Of a DNA stretch of 64,000 bases, positions 1 through 9,120 are shown in pieces. Made by a program: the position numbers and the translations under genes. The DNA lies in the NCBI GenBank assembly GCA_010672165.1, contig JAAHHN010000004.1:1-64000 (forward strand), in the 5' to 3' direction. Below the pieces are notes generated by a model, which searched no databases, had not been told where the DNA came from, and saw nothing but the letters and a program-made list of their open reading frames with translations. Position 1 is the first letter of the stretch, and every line of letters starts with the position of its first letter. The DNA comes from Spirulina sp. SIO3F2 (lineage in GTDB: Bacteria > Cyanobacteriota > Cyanobacteriia > Cyanobacteriales > Spirulinaceae).

Positions 1-998
1 TGATCGCGCAGAATATTTGCCAGCGGCTGTTCAGAGAATACAAACAGCGCTAAATCCACCTGGCTCTGAGCCTGTTGCAGAGCGCGACCAATCACGCCGT
101 TGGTGCTGTGTTGCCAAGGCTGGGTGGGTGAGAGGGGCGAAAAATTGAGCGTGACCGTGGAGCTGCCTACTTGCAAGATTTGGGGCGATCGCGGCGGTTT
201 TTGCAAGCCAAACAGACTATCGTTACGGCCGCCCGGCCCATCCCCCCACATAAAATTAAATTCTTGGGCAAACGCTTGGGCCAATATTGGATGTTGAACC
301 ACCAGCAGATTGTTAGCATTGCCACGACTAGCAGGCGCATCCATATCTCCATGTATCCCGCTCAATGTCCAGTTGGCTGATCCCGTTACGATTTGAATAC
401 CATCGACGAGCATAAACTTATGGTGCATTAGCCCGGAGCCTTTACTGCCATCAGCAGTGTCGTCAATCAAGGGGACACCTGCATTGCGCAACATCACAAT
501 CGCATCTGCTTGGGCAATTTCTGCTGCACTGAGTTGACCATCTTGGTTTTGATCCGCCAACATCCGAAACTCTGCCGCCGGATCACCACCACTCGATGAG
601 GGTTCTCGCTCTGACCAGGGCTGGTTATAGGTGTTCTCAATAATCACCCGAACGCTTACCCCAGCTTGATGCTGGGCAATCAGCGCTTGGGCAATACGGG
701 GCAGACGAATCTCTTGTACCGCCACATCCAGTGAGGATTGAGCTTGATTAATCGCTTCGATGATCAGGGTTTCGAGATCATCGCCAGGTCGCTCAATCTG
801 ACGGTAGAGGTCAGTATAGTCAGCATTGCGGGCCAGATTTTGGTTGAAATAGACCTGGATGATCGGGTCTTGGGGCAGCGGTTCAGCACGGGGCAGTGCA
901 GACGAAGAAGAACTGAAGGGGAACCAAGTCGGGGCAGATTTACAACTGATTAAAGCCAAACTGGTAATGACAAGACTTGACCACAATTGAGTACGCAT
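1..998 (-). CDS. PLD-like phosphodiesterase lipoprotein with EF-hand loop (partial)
   Basis: The gene runs off the left edge, so only the first 332 codons are visible; ATG at 996-998. The N-terminus is a lipoprotein signal with lipobox LISC (Cys19), placing it on the outer face of the inner membrane or in the periplasm. Residues about 70-250 form a phospholipase-D-like domain with the HKD motif HHKFMLVD (H192, K194, D199) followed by TGSANWT. PLD-family enzymes cleave phosphodiester bonds by a His-phosphoenzyme; a second HKD motif would be needed and should lie beyond the edge, where a new PLD-like repeat appears to begin. Residues 149-160 (DQNQDGQLSAAE) match a canonical EF-hand calcium loop, inserted before the HKD motif. 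Substrate (lipid or nucleic acid) cannot be told. Confidence 0.85.
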   Translation of the reverse strand, partial: MRTQLWSSLVITSLALISCKSAPTWFPFSSSSSALPRAEPLPQDPIIQVYFNQNLARNADYTDLYRQIERPGDDLETLIIEAINQAQSSLDVAVQEIRLPRIAQALIAQHQAGVSVRVIIENTYNQPWSEREPSSSGGDPAAEFRMLADQNQDGQLSAAEIAQADAIVMLRNAGVPLIDDTADGSKGSGLMHHKFMLVDGIQIVTGSANWTLSGIHGDMDAPASRGNANNLLVVQHPILAQAFAQEFNFMWGDGPGGRNDSLFGLQKPPRSPQILQVGSSTVTLNFSPLSPTQPWQHSTNGVIGRALQQAQSQVDLALFVFSEQPLANILRD

Positions 999-1055
999 AA
1001 GACCAGCGGAGTAGAGCGACGATGACGTTCTCTAGCATAGCCAAAAAGCGATCGC

Positions 1056-1080
1056 GCCTCCCAGAAAATTCTGAGGAGGC
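1056..1080 (-). terminator. Probable terminator hairpin after rpsF
   Basis: GCCTCC and CAGAA (1056-1066) pair with TTCTG and GGAGGC (1069-1080) across a 2-nt loop with a single bulged base. Read on the minus strand it lies 28 nt past the rpsF stop codon. A T5 run follows only after an 8-nt HIP1 octamer, so it is not a textbook intrinsic terminator. Confidence 0.55.
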
Positions 1081-1107
1081 GTGTTTCAATTGATTATTGA
1101 TTATGAA

Positions 1108-1458
1108 TCAATCGTCGGCTGCGCCCACCGCTTCTGCCTCTTCATCATCCTCTGCATCCGTCACCGGGGGCTTATCGAGCTTGATCGTCAGATAACGAAT
1201 CACATCTTCGCTCAAACGCATCGAACGCTCCAGCGGTGCAACCTGTTGGCCATCTGCCTCATAGTGCAGCAGCACATAAATCCCATCCTGGAATTTCTTA
1301 ATTGGGTAAGCCAGGCGACGACGTCCCCAAACATCTGCTTGAATATTGGTGCTACCCAGTTCAGTCAGCAGGTCACTATATTTGGTTATGGCAGTATTGG
1401 TCTGCTCCTCTGACAAGTCAGGGCGCAGCACATACATCATTTCGTAATGTCGGCTCAT
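1108..1458 (-). CDS. rpsF: 30S ribosomal protein S6
   Basis: S6 binds 16S rRNA with S18 in the platform of the small subunit. The 116-residue product starts [15 protein letters not shown] and contains the family's [10 protein letters not shown] segment and a YEADG region. The acidic tail (residues about 98-116, rich in D, E and A) is longer than in E. coli before processing but usual for cyanobacteria. Neither rpsR nor ssb lies beside it, so it appears to be monocistronic. A hairpin lies just past the stop. Confidence 0.96.
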   Translation of the reverse strand: MSRHYEMMYVLRPDLSEEQTNTAITKYSDLLTELGSTNIQADVWGRRRLAYPIKKFQDGIYVLLHYEADGQQVAPLERSMRLSEDVIRYLTIKLDKPPVTDAEDDEEAEAVGAADD

Positions 1459-1605
1459 ATATATTGAAATCGTTCCTTGTGGACGTAAGGCCTCCCAAAA
1501 ACTGCTTTGCCCTCAGCAACTATAAATTTTTCGCCTCTGGCAAATGGGTTTTGGAGAAGCAAGGCTTTAGAATTTTACTACAAGATTGCAGAGCACCCCA
1601 ATAAC

Positions 1606-2385
1606 ATGGCGCAACGCTACGTTCGAGTTCGTGATTCCCAGGGCCAGATCTTTTATGGTCTACTCCACGCCGATCGCACTCTCCAAGTCCTCGATGCCCC
1701 ACCCTGGCGTAGTGGCCAACCCACAGAGCTTTACTTAGCTCCAGACTCCCACACGGTTCTTGCGCCCTGTGCTCCGACCAAGATTGTGGCAGTCGGCAAA
1801 AACTATGCTGAGCACGCGGCCGAAATGGGGACGCCTGTCCCTCAGGAACCACTGCTGTTTCTCAAGCCCCCCACTACGGTTATCGCTCAGGGTGAAAGTA
1901 TTCTCTATCCCACCGCCTCAAGACAGGTGGAATACGAGGGTGAACTGGCTCTAATCATTGGCGATCGCCTCCGTCATTGTCCGTCTGATCAAGCCCTTAG
2001 CAAAATTTGGGGCTATACAATCGCCAACGATGTCACGGCTCGTGACTTACAACGTAAAGATGGTCAATGGACACGGGCTAAGGGATTTGATACCTTTTGT
2101 CCATTGGGGCCATGGATTGTCCGCGAACTGAGTCATGGGGCTCAGTTGCAAACCTATATCAATGATGAACCAACACCCCGTCAGTCGGCGGCGATTGATC
2201 AGATGGTCTTTAAACCTGCAGAGTTGGTAGCTTACATCTCCAGCATTATGACGCTCCAACCGGGAGATGTGATCCTTACCGGAACCCCCCAAGGCGTTGG
2301 CCCGGTGCAACCAGGCGATCGCGTTCGTGTTGAAATCGAGGGTATTGGTAACTTGAGCAATCCAGTAGAAGCATCTGAGCAATAG
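1606..2385 (+). CDS. Fumarylacetoacetate hydrolase family protein
   Basis: A 259-residue member of the FAH superfamily, metal-dependent enzymes that hydrolyse, decarboxylate or isomerise 2-oxo acid substrates. The fold shows KNYAEHAAEMG near residue 65, the metal-binding EYEGELALIIG segment, NDVTARDLQRKDGQW, the GFDTFCPLGPW loop and the C-terminal LTGTPQGVGP. The ATG at 1606 is preferred over an in-frame TTG at 1507, because the added N-terminus has no family resemblance and the length from 1606 fits. Divergent from rpsF. The exact substrate (acylpyruvate, oxaloacetate or other) cannot be inferred. Confidence 0.9.
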   Translation: MAQRYVRVRDSQGQIFYGLLHADRTLQVLDAPPWRSGQPTELYLAPDSHTVLAPCAPTKIVAVGKNYAEHAAEMGTPVPQEPLLFLKPPTTVIAQGESILYPTASRQVEYEGELALIIGDRLRHCPSDQALSKIWGYTIANDVTARDLQRKDGQWTRAKGFDTFCPLGPWIVRELSHGAQLQTYINDEPTPRQSAAIDQMVFKPAELVAYISSIMTLQPGDVILTGTPQGVGPVQPGDRVRVEIEGIGNLSNPVEASEQ

Positions 2386-2442
2386 GTTTGGTGACCGCAT
2401 TTATTGCTCAAGAATATTTATGGTTGCTACATCAGGATTGTA

Positions 2443-2970
2443 ATGTCATACCTATCGAAGCTAATTAGCCAAGGTGACACCACAAAAATCAGGGCGTTGA
2501 TCACGAAGAACAAAACATTGATCAAAGAATCACGCGGGATGCGGGCGTTAGCCCAGGCTGCGGATGAGGAGAAACTGCAAGTTGTACAACTCCTGCTGGA
2601 GCTGGGTGTGGAAGTGAATGATATTGATAAACTTCTATACACCTATGAAGTTCCCATTGCTCGGGCTGCTCGAAAAGGTAACGAGCAAATTGTTAAGCGA
2701 CTCATTGATGCTGGCGCTAATGTCAATGCATCCAACGATGATCCGGAATATTGGAATCCTTTGATGTGTGGGGTTAGTAGTGGCGTATTGAGTGTGGTTC
2801 AATTACTCGTCGAGGCGGGAGCAAATGTGAATGAATTTAGGCAGGGTGGTAATTCAGCCTTACAGATGGCGATCGACTCTAATTTTCACGAGATTGTTGA
2901 CTACCTTGAGCTATTATCCAGTGCAGAAGTGAAGGACATGATTAGAACCACACAAGAGCAAGGTTGGTAG
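2443..2970 (+). CDS. Ankyrin repeat protein
   Basis: A 175-residue soluble protein built from about four ankyrin repeats. Typical repeat cores are visible: VVQLLLELGVEVND, IVKRLIDAGANVNAS and VVQLLVEAGANVNEF, each ending a 33-residue unit. Ankyrin repeats are protein-binding scaffolds, and no catalytic domain is present. The ATG at 2443 is chosen; the frame is open back to a TTG at 2404. It has no operon partner. A longer ankyrin protein of the same style lies at 29252-30595. The partner protein is unknown. Confidence 0.85.
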   Translation: MSYLSKLISQGDTTKIRALITKNKTLIKESRGMRALAQAADEEKLQVVQLLLELGVEVNDIDKLLYTYEVPIARAARKGNEQIVKRLIDAGANVNASNDDPEYWNPLMCGVSSGVLSVVQLLVEAGANVNEFRQGGNSALQMAIDSNFHEIVDYLELLSSAEVKDMIRTTQEQGW

Positions 2971-3057
2971 TTTTGTGTGTGTTGGTTTGAGGTACAACAC
3001 TTAGTAGTGCATCAGTTTTGCATGGGGTTGTCTCTCGTTACCCTAAGCGGAAGCTAT

Positions 3058-3639
3058 CTATCGCTTAGAGAAAAAGAGCATAATTCTACTCTTAAACCAC
3101 TGTGGCCATTTTCCCTTTTCACATAACTTTTCTAAGCTATCATCACCACAAGTCAACAGACCATTTCTGACCATAGGTGTTTCAATTCGTTTCATAGTTG
3201 GCCGCTGCGTCTTACAAGCAACATACTGTCCCCATTTATTTTTGGATTCATCCCAAATTCCTGCTTTTGCATAGCTATGAATTCTGTACTTATTTTTGAC
3301 TGTGGATTTTGGTGTTGCATAGGTGGTAACGAGATTATCTTTGACTTCCATTGATAGTTGATATGCTCCATGCTCTTCTGAATCTTTGACTAATCCTGAG
3401 AGTTCTGGATCTTCGTGTTGTAGCTCTTGGATAGACTTTGCGAATTCACCAAATTCAAGCCTGTAAGATCTTTGCAGCATCAAGAGCCATCGTGTTTTCG
3501 ATTCATGCTCAGGATCTCTACGGGCGTAAACACATCTTGGCAGCATAATATTTGGCACTACTAGCACTATGAATAGAATGGTCAGAATTGAGACAACACA
3601 AATCAATTCCCAAACTGTAAATCCGGAACTTCTACGCAT
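3058..3639 (-). CDS. Type IV pilin-like (pseudopilin-like) protein
   Basis: The N-terminus MRRSSGFTVWELICVVSIL is a class III prepilin signal: a short basic leader, G|F cleavage site for prepilin peptidase, Glu at mature position 5, then a long hydrophobic helix to about residue 30. The segment RSYRLEFGEFAKSIQEL resembles the conserved region after the helix in cyanobacterial pilin-like G/H-family proteins. Four cysteines lie in the C-terminal 70 residues. At 193 residues it fits a minor pilin or pseudopilin. No pilus assembly genes are adjacent. The pilin-like signal is clear; the role in pilus or secretion is inferred. Confidence 0.8.
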   Translation of the reverse strand: MRRSSGFTVWELICVVSILTILFIVLVVPNIMLPRCVYARRDPEHESKTRWLLMLQRSYRLEFGEFAKSIQELQHEDPELSGLVKDSEEHGAYQLSMEVKDNLVTTYATPKSTVKNKYRIHSYAKAGIWDESKNKWGQYVACKTQRPTMKRIETPMVRNGLLTCGDDSLEKLCEKGKWPQWFKSRIMLFFSKR

Positions 3640-3955
3640 AAGAAAATTGCAAGGTAAATTAAAGCTTTGTGCTTTGAGTTTATTTTTGATGACTTAATTG
3701 CAAATATGCCCAGAAAAAGCTCTAAGCATATCACCACCTGTAGAATTTCCTGGATTCGGGTTGAAGTTGGGAATGTCCTACCGATTCAGGGTGATATCCT
3801 TTCTTTATTCTCTCCCCATAGAGATAAAAAAGGGGTAAGATTAATGCTCGCCTTGGTGTTACCGGGAAAAAACTGTATTGCTTTTGCAAGATACCGTGAT
3901 CGCGCCACGGTTCCTTTCTCTTTACAATATTGGCAATCATTCTCGGAATTGTGGC
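3640..3955. other. Intergenic stretch between pilin-like gene and YchJ gene
   Basis: Divergent spacer of about 316 nt. Short open frames on both strands look like chance or are upstream extensions of the YchJ frame. No hairpin, repeat or RNA gene was recognised. Confidence 0.5.
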
Positions 3956-4462
3956 GTGCTGATCTCAGGAAATCTCCCTCTCCCTCTATCTCTACCGTGC
4001 CCTTGTGGGAGTCAGCAATCGCTGTCCCAGTGTTGTGCCCCATATCTTCAAGAGCAGCGTCGGGCGGCAACGGCTGAGCAACTGATGCGATCGCGCTACA
4101 GTGCCTATTGCACCAAGAATATTGACTACCTCGTAAAGACTCATTATCCTGATTACCGTCAACCCAATAGCCGTCGTCAGATCGCAGCAACGGCGAATAG
4201 TGTGAAATGGCTCGGCTTGACCGTAATTGCTACAGAGCGGGGTCAGCCGGATGATCAAACGGGAGTTGTGGAGTTTGTGGCGCTGTTTCAAGACGGGAAG
4301 CAAGCCGTGCAGCTTCATGAGCGATCGCGTTTCCACAAAGAAAAGGGCCGATGGTTTTATTTAGAGGGTGATATCTTGCCGCCGTTGCTACCGAAGAAAA
4401 ATGAGCCGTGTTGGTGCAAGAGTGGTAAGAAGTTTAAGCAATGCCATGGTAAAAGACGTTAG
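3956..4462 (+). CDS. YchJ/UPF0225 family SEC-C motif protein
   Basis: Two zinc-binding SEC-C-type motifs frame the protein: CPCGSQQSLSQCC near the N-terminus and CWCKSGKKFKQCHG at the C-terminus. The middle contains the family signature AEQLMRSRYSAYCTKNIDYLVKTH and the VEFVALF strand of the NTF2-like YchJ fold. Function is unknown in the family beyond zinc binding. No ATG precedes the first motif; GTG at 3956 gives 168 residues, close to the family norm, while a TTG at 3878 would add 26 residues of unlike sequence. The start is therefore uncertain. Confidence 0.85.
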   Translation: MLISGNLPLPLSLPCPCGSQQSLSQCCAPYLQEQRRAATAEQLMRSRYSAYCTKNIDYLVKTHYPDYRQPNSRRQIAATANSVKWLGLTVIATERGQPDDQTGVVEFVALFQDGKQAVQLHERSRFHKEKGRWFYLEGDILPPLLPKKNEPCWCKSGKKFKQCHGKRR

Positions 4463-4564
4463 TGTTTTGGGGGCGTCCACCAATGGAGTATTAGTACTAA
4501 ATTCAGCGTAATTCAAATAGTAAAATAAATTTGTATTGTTCTTGCAATCGCTGGAGTCTTGCCA

Positions 4565-5620
4565 ATGACTGATGCTAGTCCAATCTTCAATCATCCTGAT
4601 TATCAAACCCTGCTCCACAGCCTAAAAACCCAGATTCGTCAGGCTCAGGTCAAAGCGGCACTGGCAGTCAACCGTGAGTTAGTGTTGCTCTACTGGCACA
4701 TCGGAGCGCAAATTCTGGAGCAGCAAGCTGCCCAAGGTTGGGGCGCGAAGGTGATTGAACAACTCTCCCAAGATCTCCGCCAAGACTTCCCCAGTCTCAA
4801 AGGCTTCTCAACCCGCAACCTCAAATATATGCGGGCATTTGCCAAAACCTATCCTGACTTTGAAATTGTGCAAGGGGTGCTTGCACAAATTACTTGGTAT
4901 CACAACCTGGCATTGCTCGATAAGCTCAAAAGCCCAGAAGCACGACTTTGGTATGCGAAGGCGACGGTTGAATATGGCTGGAGCCGCAATGTTTTGGTGC
5001 ATCAGATTGAAACAAAGCTGTATGAACGCCAGGGGAAAGCGATCAGCAACTTTGCGGCGACTTTGCCCCAGCCCCAATCGGACTTAGTCCAGAACGTGCT
5101 GAAGTCGGAATACAATCTAGAGTTTCTGGAACTGGAGACCACAGTCCGGGAGCGTGAGTTAGAACGTGCCTTGATTCAGCAGATGCAATTATTTTTGCTG
5201 GAGCTGGGGGTGGGGTTTGCGTTTGTGGGGAGTCAATATCGCTTAGAAGTAGGTGGGGAAGAGTTTTTTGTTGATCTGCTATTCTATCATTTGCAACTGC
5301 GGTGTTATGTAGTGATTGAACTCAAGACCACAGCTTTCAAGCCAGCCTATGCGGGGCAGATTAATTTCTACGTCAATGCGGTGGATGATTTGTTGCGTCA
5401 CGAGACCGATCAGCCCACGATCGGCATTGTTTTGTGTCGTTCTCAACATGAGACGATCGTGCGTTATGCGCTCCAGGGTATGAATCAACCGATCGGGGTT
5501 TCTACGTATCGCACGACGGCGGAGTTCCCGGCAGAATATCAGGGTAAGTTACCCTCAGCGGAGGAGTTACAAGCTCAGATGGATAATGTGATGATTTCAC
5601 GTATTGATACAACGATTTGA
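4565..5620 (+). CDS. YhcG-type PDDEXK nuclease (DUF1016)
   Basis: A 351-residue protein with the N-terminal DUF1016 helical domain (YWHIGAQILEQQ, then LSQDLRQDFPSLKGFSTRNLKYMRAFA) and a C-terminal PD-(D/E)XK nuclease core. The metal site is visible as D237 (FFVDLLFYH), E252 and K254 (VIELK), followed by GQINFYVNAVDD. YhcG/RpnC-like proteins are found in mobile and defence-rich regions, sometimes next to restriction-modification genes; none is next to it here. It looks intact, since all motif residues are present. ATG at 4565 is used; a TTG two codons upstream is less likely. DNA is the likely substrate, but specificity is unknown. Confidence 0.9.
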   Translation: MTDASPIFNHPDYQTLLHSLKTQIRQAQVKAALAVNRELVLLYWHIGAQILEQQAAQGWGAKVIEQLSQDLRQDFPSLKGFSTRNLKYMRAFAKTYPDFEIVQGVLAQITWYHNLALLDKLKSPEARLWYAKATVEYGWSRNVLVHQIETKLYERQGKAISNFAATLPQPQSDLVQNVLKSEYNLEFLELETTVRERELERALIQQMQLFLLELGVGFAFVGSQYRLEVGGEEFFVDLLFYHLQLRCYVVIELKTTAFKPAYAGQINFYVNAVDDLLRHETDQPTIGIVLCRSQHETIVRYALQGMNQPIGVSTYRTTAEFPAEYQGKLPSAEELQAQMDNVMISRIDTTI

Positions 5621-5809
5621 ATTCACAGAATTCCAACTTTCGGGTTGGTTTCGTAAGGGATCTTAGTGCGTTATGCAGGAGCAAAGATTGTACCTCTTGA
5701 TAGATTGCTCACTGGCTAATGAATCTTAAATCGAATGACATCGCTCGTGAGCACACTATTACAAAATTCTAATCAGGCTTCATCTGAATTTCTACCGATC
5801 GCCCTCAAA

Positions 5810-5830
5810 ACTCATTACTCGTTACTCATT
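5810..5830. repeat. Heptamer repeat array (ACTCRTT x3)
   Basis: Three contiguous 7-bp units, ACTCATT, ACTCGTT and ACTCATT, run across the 3' end of the M42 peptidase gene, so its stop codon (5815-5817) and last codons lie inside the array. Short heptanucleotide tandem repeats (STRR) are a known class in cyanobacteria. Confidence 0.6.
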
Positions 5831-6870
5831 ACTTCCTCCTCTCCTTCACAATACGCCCGCAAAACTGCTAAACAATTGGCGATCGCCCCCAAATGAGCAA
5901 TCTCATAACCGTGGGTATTCTCTGTCGGGAATCCTAAACAAGCCGCCCGTGCCACATGCCCAAACTTCATGGCAATCGATGCATCACTGCCGAAATGACT
6001 GAGCGCTGCATATTGGATGGGAATATTGATCGCTGCGGCGGCACGGCGTAACTCTGCATTGAGGTCTTCGTCATAGATGCCATAACCATCTTGGGAGAGT
6101 AGCACTGGCCGAGCACCATCCTGGATGGGATATTCCGGCGCGATTGGACAGATCTCTAAAGCAATCAGAGCATCAAGCTTGGTACGCTGGGAAAAATACA
6201 TCGCACCGATCGCACCCACTTCTTCCTTTGCGGATGCGACTAGATAAATATCTTTGTGGGTTTGCTTCAGTTCTTTCGCAAGTGAGAGCAAAATCGCTAC
6301 CGATGCCTTGTTGTCCAATGTATAGCTGGCAATATGATCATGGAGCCGAAAGGGTTGCTTACGATGCAAACCCACCACCACCCGTGTACCGGGTCGGACA
6401 CCCGCGATCGCCAACTCATGGGAGTTGCATTTGGTTTCCACCCAAGCGTGCTCCCAAGTCAGGGGCGTTTTGTCTTGCAGGCGTTGCTGGGGAGACTCAT
6501 GGGAAACATGGCGAGACCCAAAGCAGAGAATACCGGGGAGCGTAGCATTGTCCCCCAAAATATCCACGACCCCCTCGCCATAAACCCAGGGAAACGACCC
6601 CCCCAGTCGGCGAATCTCTAGCCGTCCATTCTGGCGGATGCCTTTAACAATGGCACCGATTTCATCTTTGTGAGCTGTAATAGCGATCGCTCCTGGGCCA
6701 GTGCCTGGGATTTTAGCGATGATATTACCCGCTTCATCTTGCCAATGCTCAACATCTGCCTCAGCAAACTGTTGCAAGATCAAACTATCCACCACTTGTT
6801 CCACACCGCTAGGGGAATGGTGAAGCACTAATGCTTCAATTTGATTGAAAAGCGCATCAAAGTCAGACAC
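5815..6870 (-). CDS. M42 family metallopeptidase
   Basis: A 351-residue di-zinc aminopeptidase of the M42 (FrvX/YsdC) family, typically forming large tetrahedral assemblies that trim peptides in the cytoplasm. Metal and catalytic residues are visible in order: H67 in AHKDEIG, the bridging Asp in YTLDNKAS, the Glu pair in AKEEVGAIGA, the acidic residue in ALEICP and the final His in FPTENTHGYE. The start is a GTG at 6868-6870; the protein begins MSDFDALFNQIEALV, as relatives do. The 3' end coincides with a heptamer array. No operon partner. Confidence 0.9.
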   Translation of the reverse strand: MSDFDALFNQIEALVLHHSPSGVEQVVDSLILQQFAEADVEHWQDEAGNIIAKIPGTGPGAIAITAHKDEIGAIVKGIRQNGRLEIRRLGGSFPWVYGEGVVDILGDNATLPGILCFGSRHVSHESPQQRLQDKTPLTWEHAWVETKCNSHELAIAGVRPGTRVVVGLHRKQPFRLHDHIASYTLDNKASVAILLSLAKELKQTHKDIYLVASAKEEVGAIGAMYFSQRTKLDALIALEICPIAPEYPIQDGARPVLLSQDGYGIYDEDLNAELRRAAAAINIPIQYAALSHFGSDASIAMKFGHVARAACLGFPTENTHGYEIAHLGAIANCLAVLRAYCEGEEEVMSNE

Positions 6871-6967
6871 AGCAGGAACATCCCAAAACAGCTCATTGCT
6901 AAGATTCTACTGTAGAGAAGATTACTTCCTATCAGCATTCTAATTGGGTTAATAATGACCAAAAATC

Positions 6968-9022
6968 TCAAGAGTCCTCATCGCTACCATTGATGGCATC
7001 GATTTGAGCAGGAATAATGATCTCAAATGTTGTTCCTGTGCCGATCTCCGAAGTACAGTTGATTTGTCCGCAGTGGGTTTCAGTAATGATTTTATAGCTG
7101 ATTGATAGCCCTAAACCCGTGCCTTTGCCAATGGGCTTTGTTGTAAAAAAGGGATCAAAGATTCGAGTCTTGACATCATCGGGAATCCCGCCTGCATTAT
7201 CTGTAATCCGAATTCTAACTTGAGGCGGGTTGACTTCATCTTGATAACCTGTAGTGATTTTGATTTCAGGACTGTAGCTTGTGTCTATTTTTCGTTTGTC
7301 CTCCAGTGCATCAATTGCATTCACAATTAGATTCAGGAAAACTTGGTTGAGTTGGGCTGGATAACAGTTAATAGAAGGTAACTCCCCATAATTCTTGCTA
7401 ATCTTAATTCCTGGATGTGTGGGCTTGGATTTGAATTTACTCTGGAGGATAACTAGCGTGTTTTCAAGCCCTTCATGGAGATCAACCGATTTATGCTGGG
7501 CTTCATCAAGTCGAGAGAAGTTGCGTAATGACAAAACAATATCCTTAACTCTTTGCGATCCCATATGGATGGAAGCCAATAACCTCGGAAAATCTTCTTT
7601 AATAAAGTCGATATCAATATTATCAAGCTCATCTTGAATGGCATGATCGGGCTCAGGATAATAGGTTTGGTAAAGAGAGACTAAATTGAGCAAATCCTGA
7701 GCATAACTATTGGCATGGGTGAGATTGCCATAGATAAAACCAATGGGATTGTTGATTTCATGGGCGATGCCTGCAACAAGCTGACCGATGCTGGACATCT
7801 TCTCATTTTGAACAAGCTGAAGCTGGGTGGATTTTAACTCGTCTAAGGTGTCCGTGAGTTGCTCATTCTTGCTCTCAATCGCTTGAAAAGATTCATGAAT
7901 GCGGTGTGTCATATAATTGAAGGCATTGGCTAAGACCTGCCATTCATTAAAGCTTTGAATACTCAAATCACTCGAAAACTGACCTTGGCTGATTTGATTG
8001 GCCGCATGGGTTAATTTCTCAAGGGGGGAAACTAAAAGTCGTGCCACTTGGACACTCAAGATAATGGTTGCTAAAATAGATACAGTTAATATTGTAAAAA
8101 TTGCAGCCATTAATCGACGGATAGGGGCATAGACTTCTTGGAGAGGCAGCTCAACAACCACTTGCCAATTCACACCATAGATTAAAGAGCGTGTCCCCAA
8201 CACGTCAAGACCACGTAAGCCTTGATAAATATGAGTTGAATCCGTTAAATTGTCTTGAAAAACGGCAGAAGCAATACGCGTATCTAACACTTCAAGAATC
8301 GCGTCTTGATCAGTCTCAACATCTGTTCGTTTTCTGGCAATAATTTGATTATGCTGATCGAGTATATAGACATATCCTGTTTCACTAATTTGAGAGCGGG
8401 CAACAACAGAGTTCAAAAAATCTAGGTTGATCGTTGCAACCAGGACACCATCAGGGCGACCATCTGGGTCTTGAATTGGCAAAACCAAGGTGGTGATTGG
8501 CATCTTCAACGACGGTTCAATTTCGATCGCATCAATATATCGGATTTGTTGCTTGATCGCCTTGAACAATTCGGGATCGCGAATTCGCTTGGATGCAAAG
8601 TACTCAATATCTGTATTGATATAAGGGGCGATCGCGGCGAGGAGTTGTCCTTCTGGAGTCACGATCGCCACCATCTCATAGGCATTATTTTCGCGGGTCA
8701 GACTCTCAAGCAGGGTTCGCTGGGTTTCGCTGGGTAATTGTGCTAATCCCCGCACTTTCTGCAAATAGCTCAACTGTTGTTTGAGATCATCCAAACGAGT
8801 TCGTACTTCCATTGCCAAGGCGAGAGCACGTTCTTCCTGGAGTTCTTGGGTTCTGTGCCATTGTGCATGACGACTGAGGACGATGGTAATAATGCCGACA
8901 ATGATTAGGTTGCTCGTAACCAAGCCAATAAAAATAACTCTTAACCCCTGCTCAAGGGATAGTGAACGCAATCTGCTCAACATCTTGTTGAGCATTGTTG
9001 TACATAGACTATTCCCAATCAT
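6968..9022 (-). CDS. Sensor histidine kinase with extracytoplasmic dCache-like domain
   Basis: A 684-residue membrane kinase. Transmembrane helices lie at about 28-50 and 304-326, enclosing a periplasmic domain of about 250 residues that resembles a double Cache sensor ([29 protein letters not shown]). HAMP follows (327-380), then a coiled linker, the H-box [15 protein letters not shown] with phospho-acceptor H421, and a HATPase domain with N box ([10 protein letters not shown]), [28 protein letters not shown]. The transmitter half closely resembles that of the kinase at 18696-20432. It lies 98 nt downstream of a NrtA-like binding protein on the same strand, suggesting that the binding protein presents a ligand to it. 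No response regulator is adjacent. Confidence 0.93.
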   Translation of the reverse strand: MIGNSLCTTMLNKMLSRLRSLSLEQGLRVIFIGLVTSNLIIVGIITIVLSRHAQWHRTQELQEERALALAMEVRTRLDDLKQQLSYLQKVRGLAQLPSETQRTLLESLTRENNAYEMVAIVTPEGQLLAAIAPYINTDIEYFASKRIRDPELFKAIKQQIRYIDAIEIEPSLKMPITTLVLPIQDPDGRPDGVLVATINLDFLNSVVARSQISETGYVYILDQHNQIIARKRTDVETDQDAILEVLDTRIASAVFQDNLTDSTHIYQGLRGLDVLGTRSLIYGVNWQVVVELPLQEVYAPIRRLMAAIFTILTVSILATIILSVQVARLLVSPLEKLTHAANQISQGQFSSDLSIQSFNEWQVLANAFNYMTHRIHESFQAIESKNEQLTDTLDELKSTQLQLVQNEKMSSIGQLVAGIAHEINNPIGFIYGNLTHANSYAQDLLNLVSLYQTYYPEPDHAIQDELDNIDIDFIKEDFPRLLASIHMGSQRVKDIVLSLRNFSRLDEAQHKSVDLHEGLENTLVILQSKFKSKPTHPGIKISKNYGELPSINCYPAQLNQVFLNLIVNAIDALEDKRKIDTSYSPEIKITTGYQDEVNPPQVRIRITDNAGGIPDDVKTRIFDPFFTTKPIGKGTGLGLSISYKIITETHCGQINCTSEIGTGTTFEIIIPAQIDAINGSDEDS

Positions 9023-9120
9023 TAGACTATTACTTATATAAAAAAAAACTTCTCTTCTTAATGAATCTTCACTCTCTTTAAGCTTCGGCGATTGAGCAAA
9101 ACTATGAGTTGCACGTTTCT

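Noticed and set aside
5706-5753. TGCTCAC/GTGAGCA inverted repeat between the YhcG and M42 genes
   Set aside because: The 34-nt loop and lack of T-run make it weak; a 7-bp match of this spacing can arise by chance.
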